64,000 nucleotides of DNA from Augochlora pura (GCF_028453695.1 NC_135774.1:3410001-3474000), one strand, 5' to 3'; shown: positions 49,484-62,364, counted from the stretch's first letter. Translations and numbers: made by a program. Notes: a model not told the origin generated them from the sequence alone.

Positions 49484-49532
49484 GGCCAACGGGCAACGGC
49501 CAACGGGCAACGAGCAACGAGCAACGGGCAAC
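49484..49532. repeat. GGCAACG 7-bp minisatellite
   Basis: Seven units of GGCAACG or AGCAACG in tandem with single-base differences. A similar CAAAGAG/CAACGAG run lies at about 40530-40565. Confidence 0.75.
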
Positions 49533-50076
49533 CGGCCGCGCGTTTCGCTCGTAGGAGGCGGCCGGGGTGGTGACCAAAGTTCGTTATTTTATTGGAAATT
49601 TTGGCGAGTCCCCGGTCGAATTTTGTGAATCGCGACTGTTCGATTGCTTTCAAAGGTAAATTAATATCGCGCCATGAACACGTGCCCATCCGATGCACTG
49701 ATGAGCTTAATGAGAACGGAAGTAAAGAGCCGTGGATAAATGCTACTTTGATCAGCAACTAATTGGACTCCCGGGCAAAACACTAATTGTCGATGAGCTC
49801 AAAAGCTAGGGATGAACCTTAATTCGTCGAATTGATTTTACTAGAAACAACGCCGGTGACGATTCGGAACGGTTCGCGACCGATCGCGTCGCAACGGAAA
49901 TAGGGAACAGCGACAACTATAGAAACATAAGTGGAAACGGAAGCGGGAAAGGAAGCACATATCGAAGCATAAGCAGCAACAACGTTAACATGAACAGAAG
50001 CAGCAAAAGGGACGAGGACTAAAGCAGAAGCAGAGACAGTAACAGAGGGTGCGAAACGTAACGCGGCGAAGACAAT

Positions 50077-50110
50077 GCGAGGCGAGGCGAGGCGAGGCGA
50101 GGCGTGGCGA
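50077..50110. repeat. GGCGA 5-bp tandem repeat
   Basis: Seven GGCGA units with one T substitution. Confidence 0.85.
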
Positions 50111-52832
50111 GGGTCTGGAAATAGCAGGCGCTGCGCTCCGGTTGCAACGCGTGTCCGTTCAGCAATAAGGGAAATCGAGGAATGAAGAGCCGTTTGGGTA
50201 CATCTGCTGCTGCGTCGTCTATCACATCCGCAACAGGGCCAGCTAATACACGTATAATTACTCGCGTCTAAGATTTATTTTAATTAGCCTCTATAACTTC
50301 TCCTAACGAGCAGCGGCTCCGATTCGCGGTTCGGTAAACCGTTTTCATCCGGCTCGAAAAGATGACAAAAGGTGAAAGGGAGGAGAGATGGAAATGAAAG
50401 AAAGATCGTGGGCGGCGGGGCGAGGAGAGGGGGGCGGGGGAGGAGAGAGAGAGAGGCGCGGCCGGAGATCTCCTTGGTTAGGATAGTTGTTCGGCGGCGC
50501 AATTCATTCGCTCCATTAACTCGTTCATAGGCGATCCAACGTCGTGGCGTTGTCTCACACCCAATAAGCCGGCAGTAAATCAGTTCTAGTATCCGCCTTA
50601 CCATCTTCCACCCTTGTGCCTCGCTGTACGAGCTTCTCGAGGTTGGAAAGGTGGCGGCAAACCCGAAACTCAAGCCAAACGAACGAACCATGGGCGAATC
50701 TGGCGAATCGGAAGGGTGGTAGCTACGAGATGGCGAGAGCGCCGGTGTAAGATCGCTAGGCGAACCCGTAATCGGCGTAAACCCGGGGACTTGGACGGGT
50801 AGGATGGTTAGGTGGATCCTTTATCGTGCTTGCGTGCCACGGAAAGAGACGGAGAAAGAGAGAAAGAGAGAGAGGGAGAGAGAGATGGAGTGAGAGGGAG
50901 AGAGAGGAGAGAGAACGTACTGTCTATAGGTGCGCGAAGCAATCCGTATTAGATTTCTCGCGTAGTCGGAGTAATCGTACCTAAAGAGGGGAAATCGGTG
51001 GTCGCCTCCAGCCTAAATCTATATTTCCATCTCCCATAACCCGTATCTGTTCATCTGGTACCACCGACGTAAACGATGGTGAGAGCGTTTCGCGTAACCT
51101 TCCGCTTCCTAACATTTCCTTCCCCTTTCCCCATCGTCTTTCCGTTACGATCCCTGCCCCTCCTCCCCCGCCCCCTACCTCGCCGATGTCCCTCCGCTGT
51201 ATCTGTACCTCTGTGTATCCGTATCCGTCGCTCCCCAACCCTCTCGCACGCAACACGTACAACGCGTATACATACAGCACGTAGAGACACAATATACGCG
51301 TACGGGCGTCATACATATAGGCTATACACCAACCTATACGTACACACGGCGGTAGTTTGGTATCTTGCCGGTCGCGTCTCGCATCTAGCTCGCGCTCGAC
51401 CTCCGACGATTCGAACTCGCCTCTCCCCCATCCGCATCCGCTCGGCTCTGTGCCGCGCGACAAATCCTCGCGCGCGGTGTTCTTGCAGACCAGCCCAGCG
51501 CGACGGCTCGAGCACATTTTCTTGAAATACGACGTCCCTGGGAGCATAAACGCCGTTACTATTCCCACAAATTGTAACTGGTGTTAATTATTGACTCGAT
51601 ACGCACGCCTGTCCCTGTGTGTGTGGGTGTGTGCGCGTGCTCGTCTTCGCGCGAGGGTGGGCTCCGGTAAACGCGCGGGCGCCCGGCTCTTTGTGTAAGT
51701 GGGCTCCCCGGGCCGAACGAGCCGGGGAAAGGAACTGTCGAAGAAGCGTAGCGCAACCTTTATCGAATACCGAATACAGAACCGAGCCACAGAGGAAACA
51801 ATGAAATTCCGTGCTGCAATTACGACGCGTACCCGAGCGCACGCAGAGTGTATCCCCAAAGTCGTTGTGCACGGTAAAGCATCTATTGTTCGGACGTTTA
51901 GTTACGCGATATCCTGATAGTGGAACATTCTGTAATCCGAAAAATTTATTCGAGTTCTCTAATCTCTCTAACGTGTCTAAGTAATACAATACTTGGATAA
52001 TAGAACGGTTGATGCTAGAGTATTGGGAAAATAAATATTCGAAAAAGTAAAATAGCCTAAATTCCAAATGGAATCGATAGATCGTGGTCGAAGGTTCCTG
52101 TTGGTATGCGTAGCCGCCGAATTTTCAGAGCAGCTTTTCCATATAGCTGGAAGAGATCCACTCATCTCATCTCGCGGACGATGCCAAACCTCGATGACGA
52201 ACGAAACGAAAAGAGACGAAAAACAAACGCGCGCCGTTTGTGCCGCGTCGGCGTCGGTGTCTATCCGTACGTGGCCGTTTGCGTGTGCGTGTGTCTGGGT
52301 GCGTGGCTCGGTGTCGGCGTCGGCATCGGCGTCGGTGTCGTTTCGATTCGTTTCATCCGAAAGGAAACTCCTAAGCAGACGGACGGCGTACATATATGGA
52401 ACAGGCACGGTTACGCGTTCTCCTCCTATCGTACGAAGCATCCGACCAAATTGAAAGTTTCGTCTGAGAGGGAAATACATTTGTAAATGAAACAGTCGCG
52501 AACGTATGGCCCGACAGCCTGCGGCTATTCAATCTAACCGGGGTACAAAGCTAATAGAAATTCTACGTCTCTCGCATAAAGGAAACCGTGAAATAAAATC
52601 GAATGTGGATCCTCTTGCACGGATTACCCATAAGTTACATATCCGATTGCCGGACATTTACCGAGCGTTGCGCCGGTATTAGTGAAATCAAGTTTCGATT
52701 CGCGACTTTGCCCCGGCGGTCTGCGTCGCGCGCCCGTCGTCGTCTCTTGTGCCCGCGCGACTCGCTACCGGCGGCGGTGGGTGCTTTGTCGCGTGTCCCC
52801 GGCCGTTTCGCGCTTGTCTCGTCAAAGTAATA

Positions 52833-52874
52833 AACGATTAACGATTAACGGTCAACGATTAACGATTTACGATA
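52833..52874. repeat. ACGATTA 7-bp tandem repeat
   Basis: Six units of ACGATTA, the last ones decayed to ACGATTTACGATATACG. Confidence 0.85.
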
Positions 52875-53400
52875 TACGCGGGTAATCGGAAGAGGGTCGC
52901 GAGAATCGAAAGAACGTCCGGAGCGTCGAAGCCCCGGCTACGTTCGAACGGCGAGCGGGGTATCAGGTATTTGTGGATGACGCGTGCGGCAAAAACGGAA
53001 ATGGAATTTAAATACGATATGGGATAGAGCGTGTACGCGGATCTGTAACGGACGAACGGTACTCGGATACGAATAAAGAGTTGATAATTCGATGGTGTCG
53101 GGACAGCAGTCTGCGCGAGGTAGCGGAGGTTCGGGGGGGACAATAATGCGATGCTCGCTCCCAGGATTGTGGCGTCGAATTAAGATTCCGTGGAGGAAGC
53201 ACCGGAGAATCCTCGTGGTAAAGTAACATGGGCTTAAGTCCTCAAGATAATTTACCGTTCAAACGTTAACCCGAAGCCAGTTCGGTTCGCCAATCCGGAG
53301 TGTTTCTACGGGAATTCGGAGGATGGGTTAGCGGGAGCGGAGTTTGGGAACGGAGGAGTACAAAAGGGAAGAGGGACACAGAAGCGACTCGTCGCAGGTT

Positions 53401-53401
53401 G

Positions 53402-53432
<31 letters not shown>

Positions 53433-53434
53433 GA
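53401..53434. repeat. (GA)n microsatellite
   Basis: GA tract with one GGG interruption, inside a purine-rich plus strand running from 53330 to about 53610. Confidence 0.88.
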
Positions 53435-54041
53435 TGGAGAAATAGGGTAGCGAGGGAGACGAGAAACGGTAGAAAGATGGAGAGGGAGGATCGGAGAAAG
53501 GGAGGAAGAGAGGACGGTAGAAAGAGAATTGGAGCAGGCGAAAGACGGCGGAGTCTAGGCTCAGGAACCGCGGGGACGAGGAACAGTGAACAGAGACGAA
53601 AAGAGCGAGGAGAGTAACGTTTTCCTGGCCATGACACTGCGACGACGGCGCTCTCGGTTCCCGACCTTTTTACCCTCGCTGCCGGTGACACATTTCTTGA
53701 TTTTCAGAACAATGCGACCATAAAGCAACGAAGGCGTGTAAGAATGCGTGGCAAGCAAAGTATATTTACCTAACCGTGTTGTAAATACCGAGAGATACGC
53801 GGTCCGCGGAGCGATCGGTTCGTTTCAAATGCTCGCCGCGTACAAACGAGTTCCAGACGTTTCGGTGGAGGCAGTCGGAATCGGAAACGGAAACGAAATC
53901 GGACACGGAATCGGACGCCGATTCGGTTGACAACAACGGGTCAGCGTTTCTGAACCTGATGAAATCGTATATTATACGGTAAATTCGAAATCGCTCCGCG
54001 CATCGTCCTTTTTGACACGCCCCGACACTCGAGAATTAGTT

Positions 54042-54484
54042 AAAGACGCAGGGTAGTGGACAGTATTGCTTATTTTTTAATAGAAAATTCTAATATCCTT
54101 TTGCAAAGTTCACTTTCAACCTCAAACAAATTTTTTAAATATAATTATTTAAAATTGTGACGCATAGCATGACGCTTAGAGGATTTATAGCTTTCCTTCG
54201 ACGACATTTCTATCGTATTTTACAAGCGCCGCTGTAAAAAGGAAAAATTCGTGCTTCCGAGTATCTGAACAAAAATAAATAATTAACTATTTTACAACGA
54301 TAAATGAAACAAATATATCCGTGTACGCTAGTGACGCTGGTGGCGAACGTGTAAACTCACTTCTTTTAATTCGCTACTTGTACGACATGATATCATACTA
54401 TTACAACACAGAAACCAGCTCCTTCTAGTTAAATAAATATTATCACTATTAATTATGCCTACAAAAAAAAAACCAAAGACGCAG
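54042..54484 (+). mobile_element. possible retroposed sequence with 10-bp target-site duplication
   Basis: AAAGACGCAG occurs at 54042-54051 and again at 54475-54484. The sequence between is an AT-rich island of about 420 bp in GC-richer surroundings. It ends on the plus strand with a run of ten A and CC just before the second copy. A direct repeat flanking an A-tailed insert is what L1-type or SINE-type retroposition leaves. AATAAAT-like motifs occur near 54429. I do not recognise the inserted sequence, and a chance 10-mer repeat cannot be excluded. Confidence 0.35.
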
Positions 54485-54670
54485 CAATTGTCCTACCCAA
54501 AGTAAACTAACCTGTAAGCTCCACTACCCCGTACGCGTTAAACTAAAAGAATCAGGGTAGGGACCAAGAGCCGAGTGTGGAAAGATTGGAAGGTCGCCGC
54601 GGAAATATTGGCAGGGGCCAAGACGTAATATAGAGAGAAGAGAGAGGAAAGGAAAACCGAGGAAGAGGAA

Positions 54671-54684
54671 GGGGGGGGGGGGGG
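54671..54684. repeat. poly-G run
   Basis: Fourteen G residues within a purine-rich plus-strand block. Confidence 0.88.
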
Positions 54685-56309
54685 AGGAAGGCGAAAAGAG
54701 AAAGGAGGAAAGCAGCCGACAGACGTTTATCCTTGGTCGGACCGTGGACGATTCCGCCAATAAGAGGCTTCTGTTAGCGAAGGGATCAACCGCTGCGAGA
54801 TGATTATTTCGTGGCTCACTGGGATTGAATTCGCGTTGAAGAGTGCTCGACGGTGCGGTCGGGGGCCAGTCTTGCGAGAAGGGAAGGATCGTACGTCCGA
54901 TTTTTTATCGGACGCCGCTACCGTTCAACAGCATTTTCACCGAGCACCGCACAGCACGCTTTCGCTCCAATCATCGTCGACACCGCCCGACATCGTCGTG
55001 GCAACCGCTATCGGCGTTCGCGCGATTCCTCTCGCTGTCATTTCACGAACAAGCCCGATCGCGGCGCGTACGACCCGGGCCCGGCCCGAGTTTTTTTTCC
55101 ATGCGGCAGGGAATCGTTATCAGGTTCGTTAAGGGCGCGATATCCCCCCCCGTTACGCGGCAGTCTAACCGCCATCGGAATGAAAAATCGTGTTCCCGAT
55201 AGCCGGAATGAAGCAGCCTGTAAGATCGAGAAACACGATGCGATTCTATTTAGCGGTGCGTCGTTTGACGGGGTTTATTGGGGGTGCAACAGGTCGGGTT
55301 AGACTGGAGTGTGTTCTCTCACCACCATCATTAGTCAACGTCACCACTCGATTCTCCCTCTTTCTCACCCTCCCACTCTCCCATTCTCCCACTCTCCTGC
55401 TGCTATCCCATTCTCCCACTCTGGCACATCTTGCTCGCGCGCGCTGTCTACGTATCTCTTCTTTGCGTATCCGTTCGTCTGGCTACCTGACCAACCGAAT
55501 AGTAGTTTACCGTATCTATTACCGACGTTTAACGTCGAGCCCCGTGAATCGAGCAAGGGTTTATCCCTTGTTTACCTGCATACCTACATGGATATACGTG
55601 TACTCGCATGTGTATACCGCGTGCACGCGTGTACACCGCGCGTACACGCACGACGCGTACGGAACACGTACGCGCGACTGCGACGCGAAAGAGAAAGAGA
55701 CGCGTCGGCGAGCAAATGGAGACAGATCGAACGGGTGGAGCGTATCGAATGGGATCGATGTAGCAGCGTGGCGAGTCGATGACGGGGGCTGGGCATCGTG
55801 TAGACGGAGGAAAAGCGAAAAGTCACGAGGCAGGACGTCGTACGCGACACGCGATACGCGAAACACGGGGCGAGCGCGTGCCTCGGGAGGAGATTTGGCG
55901 GTTCGTGGAAACCGGAAGCCGGTGGACGAGAGCCGGTCTCGCGGTGCTCTAGGATTGTTAAAGTGTACAGTGAATATATGTGCAGTTAGACTCGAATACC
56001 GGTAACAAAACGGAGCCGTCGGACTCTTCTTCGTGTCGGATCGCGTAATCCCTGCAGGATCATCCCATTGTTGTTAGCCCGCGTGTGGATAGGAGCTTTG
56101 TAGTTTCACGAGCAGAAGCCACGTTGCTGCATCTTTTCCCTACCTTCTATTCCCTGTTTCTACGGTTCCAGCGAAGGGGCATTCTCTCTGCCTCGGTATG
56201 TATAAGCTCTTTCCAACAAATCCACCACCTCGTTTAGACCCGTACCGTGGATTAGCAGGAAAGCCTTCTTCTTGCGTCGCGTAACGCGCCTGACCGCGTT
56301 CACGGTGCT

Positions 56310-56400
56310 CGGTAACACGGTAACACGGGGAACAGGGTGCACGGGTACACCGGTACACCGGTACACTGTAACATGGTAACTTGGTAACACGGGATACATT
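56310..56400. repeat. imperfect GGTAACAC / GGTACACC array
   Basis: Seven or more related 8-10 bp units (GGTAACAC, GGTACACC, GGTACACT) in tandem. Several units contain GGTACC-like half palindromes. Confidence 0.65.
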
Positions 56401-57611
56401 GTACACGATGCACGACGCGCGATACGTCCCCCTGGTACGCGATTCCGAGTCGCACGAGCGCCCACTTTCCCGAACGATCGAGCAATCGTCTTGAAGCGAT
56501 CCGCCGTTATAGAACGCCGCGAACCTCTCCCCTCCCCACCCCAACCCCTTGGTCACCGTGGAAAAGGTTTACGGTTACGCCGCTGTCCGGGAAATTTCCT
56601 TCGGCGCGGCGTTGCGCCGGGGGCAACGTATCCGGCGCGCGTTCGGGGAAATCCAGTAATCGTAACGTGTTCCAACTATCCGTGGATTGAGCCAGCTTCG
56701 GCACGGGAAGGTTGAAAGCCGCTGTCAACGTCTCTCAGTGGGCAGCGCTGTCTAGTCTGTTAACCTCGTTATCAACCACCGGCCATTAGGGGTCCAAGGC
56801 GACAAAATGCCGAGTAAAGTGCCATCTTTCTCGAACAATTACGGTCCACGTTGTCGATGCTCCACCGCACGTACGCCTTCCTTATACGCTTGCCCGAATT
56901 ACCGACGCATCGAAATTAACGACTTAAATCGCGCGCGTCAGAGTAACGTTTTCTCTCCGTGCAAATAAAATCCGTTTAAAAGAACGCGTCGTTAAAAGCA
57001 CGAGCGAGCACGGCGCGCCGCATAATAATTTAATGTTTTGGAAACCGTCGCCGCGATAAAGAGGAGGAACAGCTGACGGAGAGATAGAGGGTTGGAAATT
57101 ACGGGAGCACGTTCGCGCTTTTCCACGGAATAAAACTTCCGTCTCCTCTTGGTTCGTAGGATACTGGGCGGCGGGACGAAGAACACGGGATTGCAGAACA
57201 TAGGATACCGAATGCAAGAAACCGAATCCGGGATACCGTATGCCGAACGACGCGATCGTCCATCGATCCGTCGTCGATCGATCGGCGAACGCTTCCTATT
57301 TCCTCTATTTTATCGCCGACGATTGTTCTAATATGCACCGCTCGCGCAGCACTCGTGCAACATTGATAAGCGTACGTGTGGCCGCGCGCGGCGCAGCGGA
57401 CGAGTCGAAAGATTCGTACGGTCGATCGTTGTTTTCGCATTAAAAAATTGGTAAAGTGGAAGTACAAATCATCGGGGCGACTACCGGTTATTTGGAAACG
57501 TAGCACCGACCAAAACTGGTGAGAATCGACGAGCTGGCGGGTGAGGGTGGTCGCAGAGAAATTGGAGGTTGGGGGAACAGCATTTGCAGTAACAAAATGC
57601 GAAGCGCTGCA

Positions 57612-57681
57612 CGCGTTAATTCCCGTCCATAAAAGCCATCGACAAATCAAACCTACGACATGATTCACTGCCGACATAAAT
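57612..57681 (-). repeat. three-copy conserved non-coding element, copy C (inverted)
   Basis: On the minus strand this reads ATTTATGTCGG (from 57681), CAGTGAATCATGTC, TTTGATTTGTCG (57651-57640), ATGGCTTTTATGGACGGG and AATTAACG. It matches copy A over its whole length, including the 3' block, and matches copy B exactly at several positions where A differs. It lies about 15 kb from copy B and in the opposite orientation, so simple tandem duplication does not explain the set. Confidence 0.6.
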
Positions 57682-57750
57682 ACAACTAGATCAGCGTGTG
57701 TACGAGAAACGTGGTATGAGCGATGGGTCGACAGCCGTTTACCCCTGCCG

Positions 57751-57775
57751 CCCCCCCCCCCCCCCCCCCCCCCCC
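57751..57775. repeat. poly-C run
   Basis: Twenty-five C residues followed by a CT-rich stretch, about 70 bp from copy C of the three-copy element. The exact length is unreliable in an assembly. Confidence 0.9.
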
Positions 57776-58169
57776 TCTTCCTCCTCGCCCTCTCTCACCC
57801 TCTCGCAAAACGGCCCCCCTCTTCCTCCCGCAGCCCCGTTTATCTCGCACGCTCTCGCTCTGTTTCGTTCCGTTCCCTGTTCCATTCTGTTCTGTTCTGT
57901 TTCTCGTATTCCTTCATTGGCACTGCCACCGCTACCGCTACTATCACCGCCACCGTCACCGCCATCGCCACTGCCACGGTACCTTCGCCGTTATCGCTAT
58001 CGCCACCATCGCGAACCGTGACAGATTTTTCTCTCTTTTCCTCAACCTTGATCGTAGTTCGAGGGAACTTTTTGGGAGGCCTTCGTTGTCGAAACGAATA
58101 TGTCCGCGTAATTGAACGCGTTTCTAAAAAAAAGTGGTTCGTAGGACGTCTCTTTTCGGTGAATCATTT

Positions 58170-58378
58170 TTAACACTAAACCTACCGAGCCATGAAAGTA
58201 TGGGAGATGTATATTTTTATAAAAATGTGGAGATTATATTTGTTTAGACCTCTCGTTATTTTTATTATAATGTATTCTTGCACAAGGGAATTTTCAAATA
58301 ATCTTTACAGTTACAACAGCAGCGAAAGAAAAAATCTGTGAGCGGTGATTTCAAACGGCTCGGTAAGTCAACCGTTAA
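58170..58378. mobile_element. TTAA-flanked MITE with TACCGAGCC inverted ends
   Basis: The left end (58170-58191) and the complement of the right end (58378-58357) are both 22 bases. They start TTAAC and finish with a perfect TACCGAGCC; 16 of the 22 positions agree. The 209-bp element is AT-rich, has no transposase, and would carry the TTAA target duplication of piggyBac-type elements. Its ends differ from those of the element at 10480, so it would be a separate family. Confidence 0.6.
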
Positions 58379-59310
58379 TTTAAAAAAAATTCCTCTGCAA
58401 GAAACGCCGGTTATCTTTCGTTATTTTAATAGTGTCAAACAAGAGAGATTTATCTTTTGCTTTTGCCTAAAGAGACGGAGAAAAGGATCATTAAATTTTA
58501 ATCGCGCCCTCGACCGTGGCACACAATTTAATCGCGGCTAAATGTTGCCAGATTTAAAAGCAACACTTCCAACAAGATTCACGCGTTTCGCCCGTTCGGC
58601 GTGCGATCACTTTTTCCGGAAACGCGTCGAACTTCGGGCACAAGTTCGAACGTCGGGCATGTATAACTGGTTAGCGCCGTTCCTGTTCAATCCAGCGATA
58701 CTCTGTCGTTCAAGGCTCGCGTCGAGCGGTCGAGTTCGGTTCGCGCGTAGTCCGTAGTCGGTAGCCAATAGCTATTGGCTCAGAGTGGTCGACGGGTCAC
58801 CACTCCTGGCCCCTCGCGAATAGTTCGGAGGTATAATATGCGGTGTTCGCGGTGATTTATGGGTGCGTGATATTTCGATACAATGGCGGCGGGGCGGCGG
58901 AGGCAGAGCGGCGTCTGCACGGAAAAGGTAGACGCGCGGCGAGGGTACGGACGGCATAGGGTACGGTTTACGGGGGGGGGGGGGGGAGGGCACGGACGGG
59001 TTCGTGCGGTACGCGGGTGCGGGATGGGAGCGTGAACAGAGGAGACCGCGATACAAACCGGAAACGGAAAAATGATGGGAGGAGAAGAGCAAGAGAAAGG
59101 ATGGTTTCGGGCTGAGAAGTTAGCAGTGTGTGTCGAGCCTGTGAAACGAATGTCCGCGTTTCTTGCGGCACAGACTCTATCACGGTGCTCCATACTCCGT
59201 GCCCTCCTCCCCCCCCCTACCCCCATACTCCGTACACAACGCAGCCCCGGACTGCTTCGAACGCTCGCGGGTGAGGGAATGGTCGGCGGGGAACCGGGGA
59301 GCGGGCGCGA

Positions 59311-59336
59311 GGGGGGGGGGGGGGGGGGGGGGGGGG
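59311..59336. repeat. poly-G run
   Basis: Twenty-six G residues, the longest homopolymer in the window. Confidence 0.9.
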
Positions 59337-62300
59337 TCGGCGAGGCGAGCGGAACGGTAAAAGAGGGTGCCTGTTCACTTATCTCGCAGCCCGTAAATAA
59401 TAAAAATATAGACATTACGCGACCGTATATCAAGCGAGCGTGTTTGGTTCGTTTTACGTTTAAGATAAATTCAGCCACCGCGACGTCGGCGTCGTTCTCT
59501 CGACGTTTGCCCGGAGGAACGAATTAGAAGAGAAAACCGATGGAAAAACGAGCTGCCTGTGTTCTTTCCACGAAATACCTTTGCCTCCTCCGCGGCCGCT
59601 CGTGTTCCGGTGTAATTTTTGGTCGAGACGACGCTCGCCGAAACGGACCAGCGCCGACACACCACCGAAACCAGTCGAGCGGGCTTTCCGTGACGTTTCG
59701 ATGGATCTGCTCGTCGCGCAGATCGAACGATTTTCAAATTCCGTAAATAAAGTTCGAGGGTGTCGATATAAGAGACGCGATTCTCTTCAGCCTTGTTTAG
59801 CCTATCGATTGGATGTTCCGTTGGTATCGCGGTCGGATTTGCCGCCTCCCGGTTCCGCGGGGGTTCGTCGTCTCTGTGTACGGTGTTCGACGGTCCGCTG
59901 TGTGTGTGCGTGCGCCGTTAAAAGACAAGATCGTCGGGACGTACGCGAGGCAAAGGCATCGGCACTCCACGGCCGCTTTATAAACTATTCCTGTTGTCTC
60001 CTTGGGTATTATTCCGGGTGCTGATTTATAGATGCCATTAATTAACGGCCGCGCCTTTATTCGGACGAAAGGGATGGACCTATTGCTCACTGGTTAGACG
60101 CCAATTCAGTGCCATTGTTCTTGCGTCGTTTGCACACGTACGTACGCAACCCACACGAACGCGATCTCGGAAGCAAAGCGTGCGAATACGACGATAATTT
60201 TTCGCCGGTGAAATAAAGTCAGGAAAAGCGCGAGTACGGAGAGAAAGCCGTTTGAAGAGGGCAAGGCGGGAAGAAGGGGGGGAAAGAATAGGGGAAGTTC
60301 GAAGTGGGCGGGCTCGCGAAACGCCGCGAGAAATATTTTTCCACTCGCAAAACAGCTTTTTCTGTCTCTTCTTGCCCCCTTTTATTCGTAAAGCCGGTCG
60401 CGGCGAGACGCGCGATCGCTCGATCGCCCGATCATGATTTCGCCACGTTGGCCTCGCGCACGCCGACGCATTTGCATTTTACCTGCACCGCGAACTCGCG
60501 AGAAATAATCGAAACAAACGAAGGCATCGAAAGCGACAGGGACGTTTGCTAATACCCGTCAACGCGAACAGAGGTGCATTCGTTTCACCTCATTCGATCT
60601 ATTAGCCCTCGCAAGGCGATAGACATCAGACAGGTTAATAAATCTACATAAAGGGTGTTGCACTCGCTTTTTAAATATTTTATACCCTGTCGGAGGAACC
60701 TGAGAAATTTGCTCCGTCGCAATAACGATTCGCTATTCGCGATAAGCCTATTATATCAAGCGTTCATTGTGTACATCGTTCGATGGTATTCCTGGACATG
60801 GTTATGCCAAGTTTAGGTCAGGGTCAGATTAGGGCTAGGCCAGGATTATGTCTACCTTGACATAATTTTGACTATCCACGAACGTGCCTAAAGGCTTGGA
60901 AAAGGTTTTCAAGGTTGTGCTTCATCACCGCTCAACGTCTTCTAGACAAATAGCGAGTTGCACCGCGATCGTGTTTGATCAAGAGACGCGTGATTCGCAG
61001 GAGACAAGATAATGGTATAGCCGGTCTAGAGATAGATACCCTCGTACACGGCGGATGTCGAAATTGGTTTGAACCGCGGCCGGCGTTCCCGTAATTTTTC
61101 TTCCCTCCTCCGCCGATAATTCTGCGGATGTCTGGCGAGTAAGATCGAAGGTAAAACTGCGGAGCAATGTAGTAGCTGTCGGCGATATCGTTCGATGCCT
61201 CTCGCTACTCGTCGATCATTTTTCTGTCAACGAAACACGACGCCGCCCATCGGCCGATATAATGATAGCTCGCTGAAATTTTCCACGCGCATTATTCGAG
61301 ACGTAACACGTGTTCGTTGTAGCGCGTAATTCGTCCGGATCGGTGGTTGACAGGTGACAGGGCTGACGCGGGTCAGCACGTGACATCTGTCAACTGTGAA
61401 TGTTTCGAGCGGTGACGGCCGCCGCGCAGTGAACGCAGGCTGACGTTGTTATCGAGTCGACACTGCTCGACGACCTAATGAGCTCGGCCGAGAGAGAGAC
61501 GACGAAACACGGCGGACACACGCGCGCGAGCCGCGAGCCGCGAGCCGTGCGTGGACGACCCGGGGTGGAGTGGGGTGGGGTGGGGTCGGTAGGCCGAGGT
61601 TGAGCTCTGTCCGGTCTGGGTGCCGGACGATCGGTGTTCGGTAGAAGGGGAGGAGAAGGAGGAGGTGGGAGGTGTCGGAGAAGGGAAAGGGTGTCGTCGA
61701 GACGAAGAAACGTTACGAATCGAAGAGGTAGTGTTGACCGAGGGTACGGCTGACGCGAATCCACGATTCGAATTGTCGCGCGGTTTTACGACGTTCGGTG
61801 AGCGGCGCGACGGCCGCGGTGAAAAACCGATCGCGGACTCGTCCAGCTCTTTTACAAGTAGGAACGCGGACGGGTCATGGGGCCATGGGGCCATGGGACG
61901 CTGTTGACGGCACAGAGAGTACAGAGAGAGAGAGGGAGAGAGTGGCGAGCCGCGCGGATAGAGAAAGTGAGAAGGAGTGCTCGAGAAGAGGAAAGTGGCG
62001 GGAAGGGGAAGGAAACGAGAGACTCGTTATTTGTCACGGTAAGCGGCCTTTCTCGCAGTATTATTTCCCGCAAAGTGTTATTAACTGCTCTCATATTTCG
62101 CCTCATTCCACCGGCCGCTTGTTTTTCTTTTTTCCCCCCTTTCGTTCTGTCGCTGCTCTCTTTTTGTTTTTAATCGTTAATAGTACCCGTTCGCTTCGGC
62201 GCTTAATCGTTGCCGGCCGTACGGATCGGCGGCGGGGAACTCGAGATCGGAGAAGAGCCTAAAACGACGAAAGAACGCGGAAAGGCGAGCAGCTTCCGGC

Positions 62301-62364
62301 TAGAACGAGTCGCAACTCGCCTTAATCGCGCGTAGAATAGTTTGAAGCCACTAATGGCGTCGAG

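Larger units (their letters stand above)
42689..57611. other. gene-poor right flank, middle part
   Basis: No supported gene in about 15 kb. It contains CT tracts (about 43290-43480 and 48100-48160), CCT units at 43627-43652, GTC units at 45959-45998, TA-rich units at 47381-47426 and several 5-9 bp arrays listed separately. A strong hairpin is at 45020-45066 and a possible retroposed insert at 54042-54484. The longest frame (369 codons, minus, 48649-49758) shows no domain and runs through unrelated simple repeats. Confidence 0.55.

Noticed and set aside
49484..49532. Short regularly spaced repeats that could be mistaken for a CRISPR array
   Set aside because: Units are contiguous 7-mers with no spacers, and the genome is eukaryotic.
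48649..49758. 369-codon open frame on the minus strand, the longest frame outside TTC14
   Set aside because: The translation is basic and Ser/Arg-rich, has no domain or signal, and crosses TTCG and GGCAACG repeats. Overlapping frames are also open on the other strand, as expected in GC-rich DNA.
51405..51430. AGTTCGAATC on the minus strand, like a tRNA B box
   Set aside because: No A box, acceptor stem or anticodon arm can be placed around it. I found no tRNA or rRNA gene in the window.
60012..60050. Possible fourth copy of the conserved element (TGATTTATAGATGCC then AATTAACG)
   Set aside because: Only scattered blocks resemble the other three copies, and the TTTGATTTGTCG core is not intact.
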